Positions 5,892-5,978 of a stretch of 5,978 bases of DNA are shown here, in pieces. The DNA comes from Methylotenera sp. GTDB taxonomy: Bacteria; Pseudomonadota; Gammaproteobacteria; Burkholderiales; Methylophilaceae. The translations under genes were made by a program, and so were the position numbers. Position 1 is the first letter of the stretch. Each line of letters opens with the position of its first letter. The stretch spans positions 1-5,978 of the forward strand of contig SXVG01000027.1 of assembly GCA_005791685.1 (NCBI GenBank). The letters run 5' to 3'. The notes beneath the pieces were generated by a model. The model saw only the letters and a program-made list of their open reading frames with translations. It did not search any database and was not told where the DNA came from.

Positions 5892-5978
5892 TTAGGGCTG
5901 AATTTCGGCCGCTTCCAGCAGTATTTTATACGCTTGCGCTTCTTGTAGGCTGGCTACTTTTAGGCCCAGCGCCATTTG
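5892..5978 (-). CDS. C-terminal end of an unidentified protein (partial)
   Basis: An open frame enters from the right edge on the - strand and ends at TAA (5894-5892), giving the last 28 residues of a protein, from QMALGLKVASL to LLEAAEIQP. The segment is rich in Ala, Leu and Glu and looks helical. I do not recognise the family and too little is visible to assign one. It converges on bioD with 20 nt between the two stop codons. Support for its being coding is the open frame up to the window edge, the absence of any other gene there and the codon choice, which resembles that of its neighbours. It could still be a chance open frame. Confidence 0.5.
   Translation of the reverse strand, partial: QMALGLKVASLQEAQAYKILLEAAEIQP

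Noticed and set aside
5874..5898. A terminator after bioD
   Set aside because: The only pairing is a 4-bp GCCC/GGGC stem with a 17-nt loop and no T tract. The nearby TGAGTCTCA palindrome leaves no room for a loop.

Overview
The window holds a compact biotin-synthesis operon, bioB-bioF-bioH-bioC-bioD, on the + strand. It is read divergently from a two-gene housekeeping unit, comF-trmL, on the - strand. GC content is intermediate. The gene content and protein sequences fit a proteobacterium, most likely gamma- or betaproteobacterial: BioH and BioC are both present, the TrmL and BioF proteins closely resemble those of E. coli, and from memory the bioBFHCD order is like that of Pseudomonas and related groups. 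The sequence alone does not let me name a genus.

Layout: positions 4-21 form an intrinsic terminator that closes the leftward unit. Positions 20-484 (-) are trmL, a wobble-position tRNA 2'-O-methyltransferase. Positions 489-1208 (-) are a comF-family phosphoribosyltransferase-like gene, 4 nt upstream of trmL. Positions 1209-1316 are the divergent intergenic region. It holds a perfect TATAAT hexamer, a perfect 11-bp palindrome containing TTGACA, three copies of CTATAAG and a good ribosome binding site for bioB. Positions 1323-5871 (+) are the five bio genes, separated by 1 nt, overlapping by 4 nt, overlapping by 1 or 4 nt, and separated by 5 nt, so they almost certainly form one transcript. 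From 5892 to the right edge is the 3' end of an unidentified gene on the - strand, converging on bioD.

How the genes work together: BioC methylates malonyl-ACP so that the fatty acid synthase can extend it. BioH removes the methyl group to give pimeloyl-ACP. BioF condenses this with L-alanine to 7-keto-8-aminopelargonate (KAPA). A BioA-type aminotransferase, not present in this window, would make 7,8-diaminopelargonate. BioD closes the ureido ring to dethiobiotin and BioB inserts sulfur to give biotin. All catalytic residues I checked are intact.

This is an ordinary core-metabolism region. I see no mobile element, CRISPR array, RNA gene or undescribed system. The points most worth a second look are the possible operators in the divergent promoter region, the absence of bioA, and the orphan gene end at the right edge.
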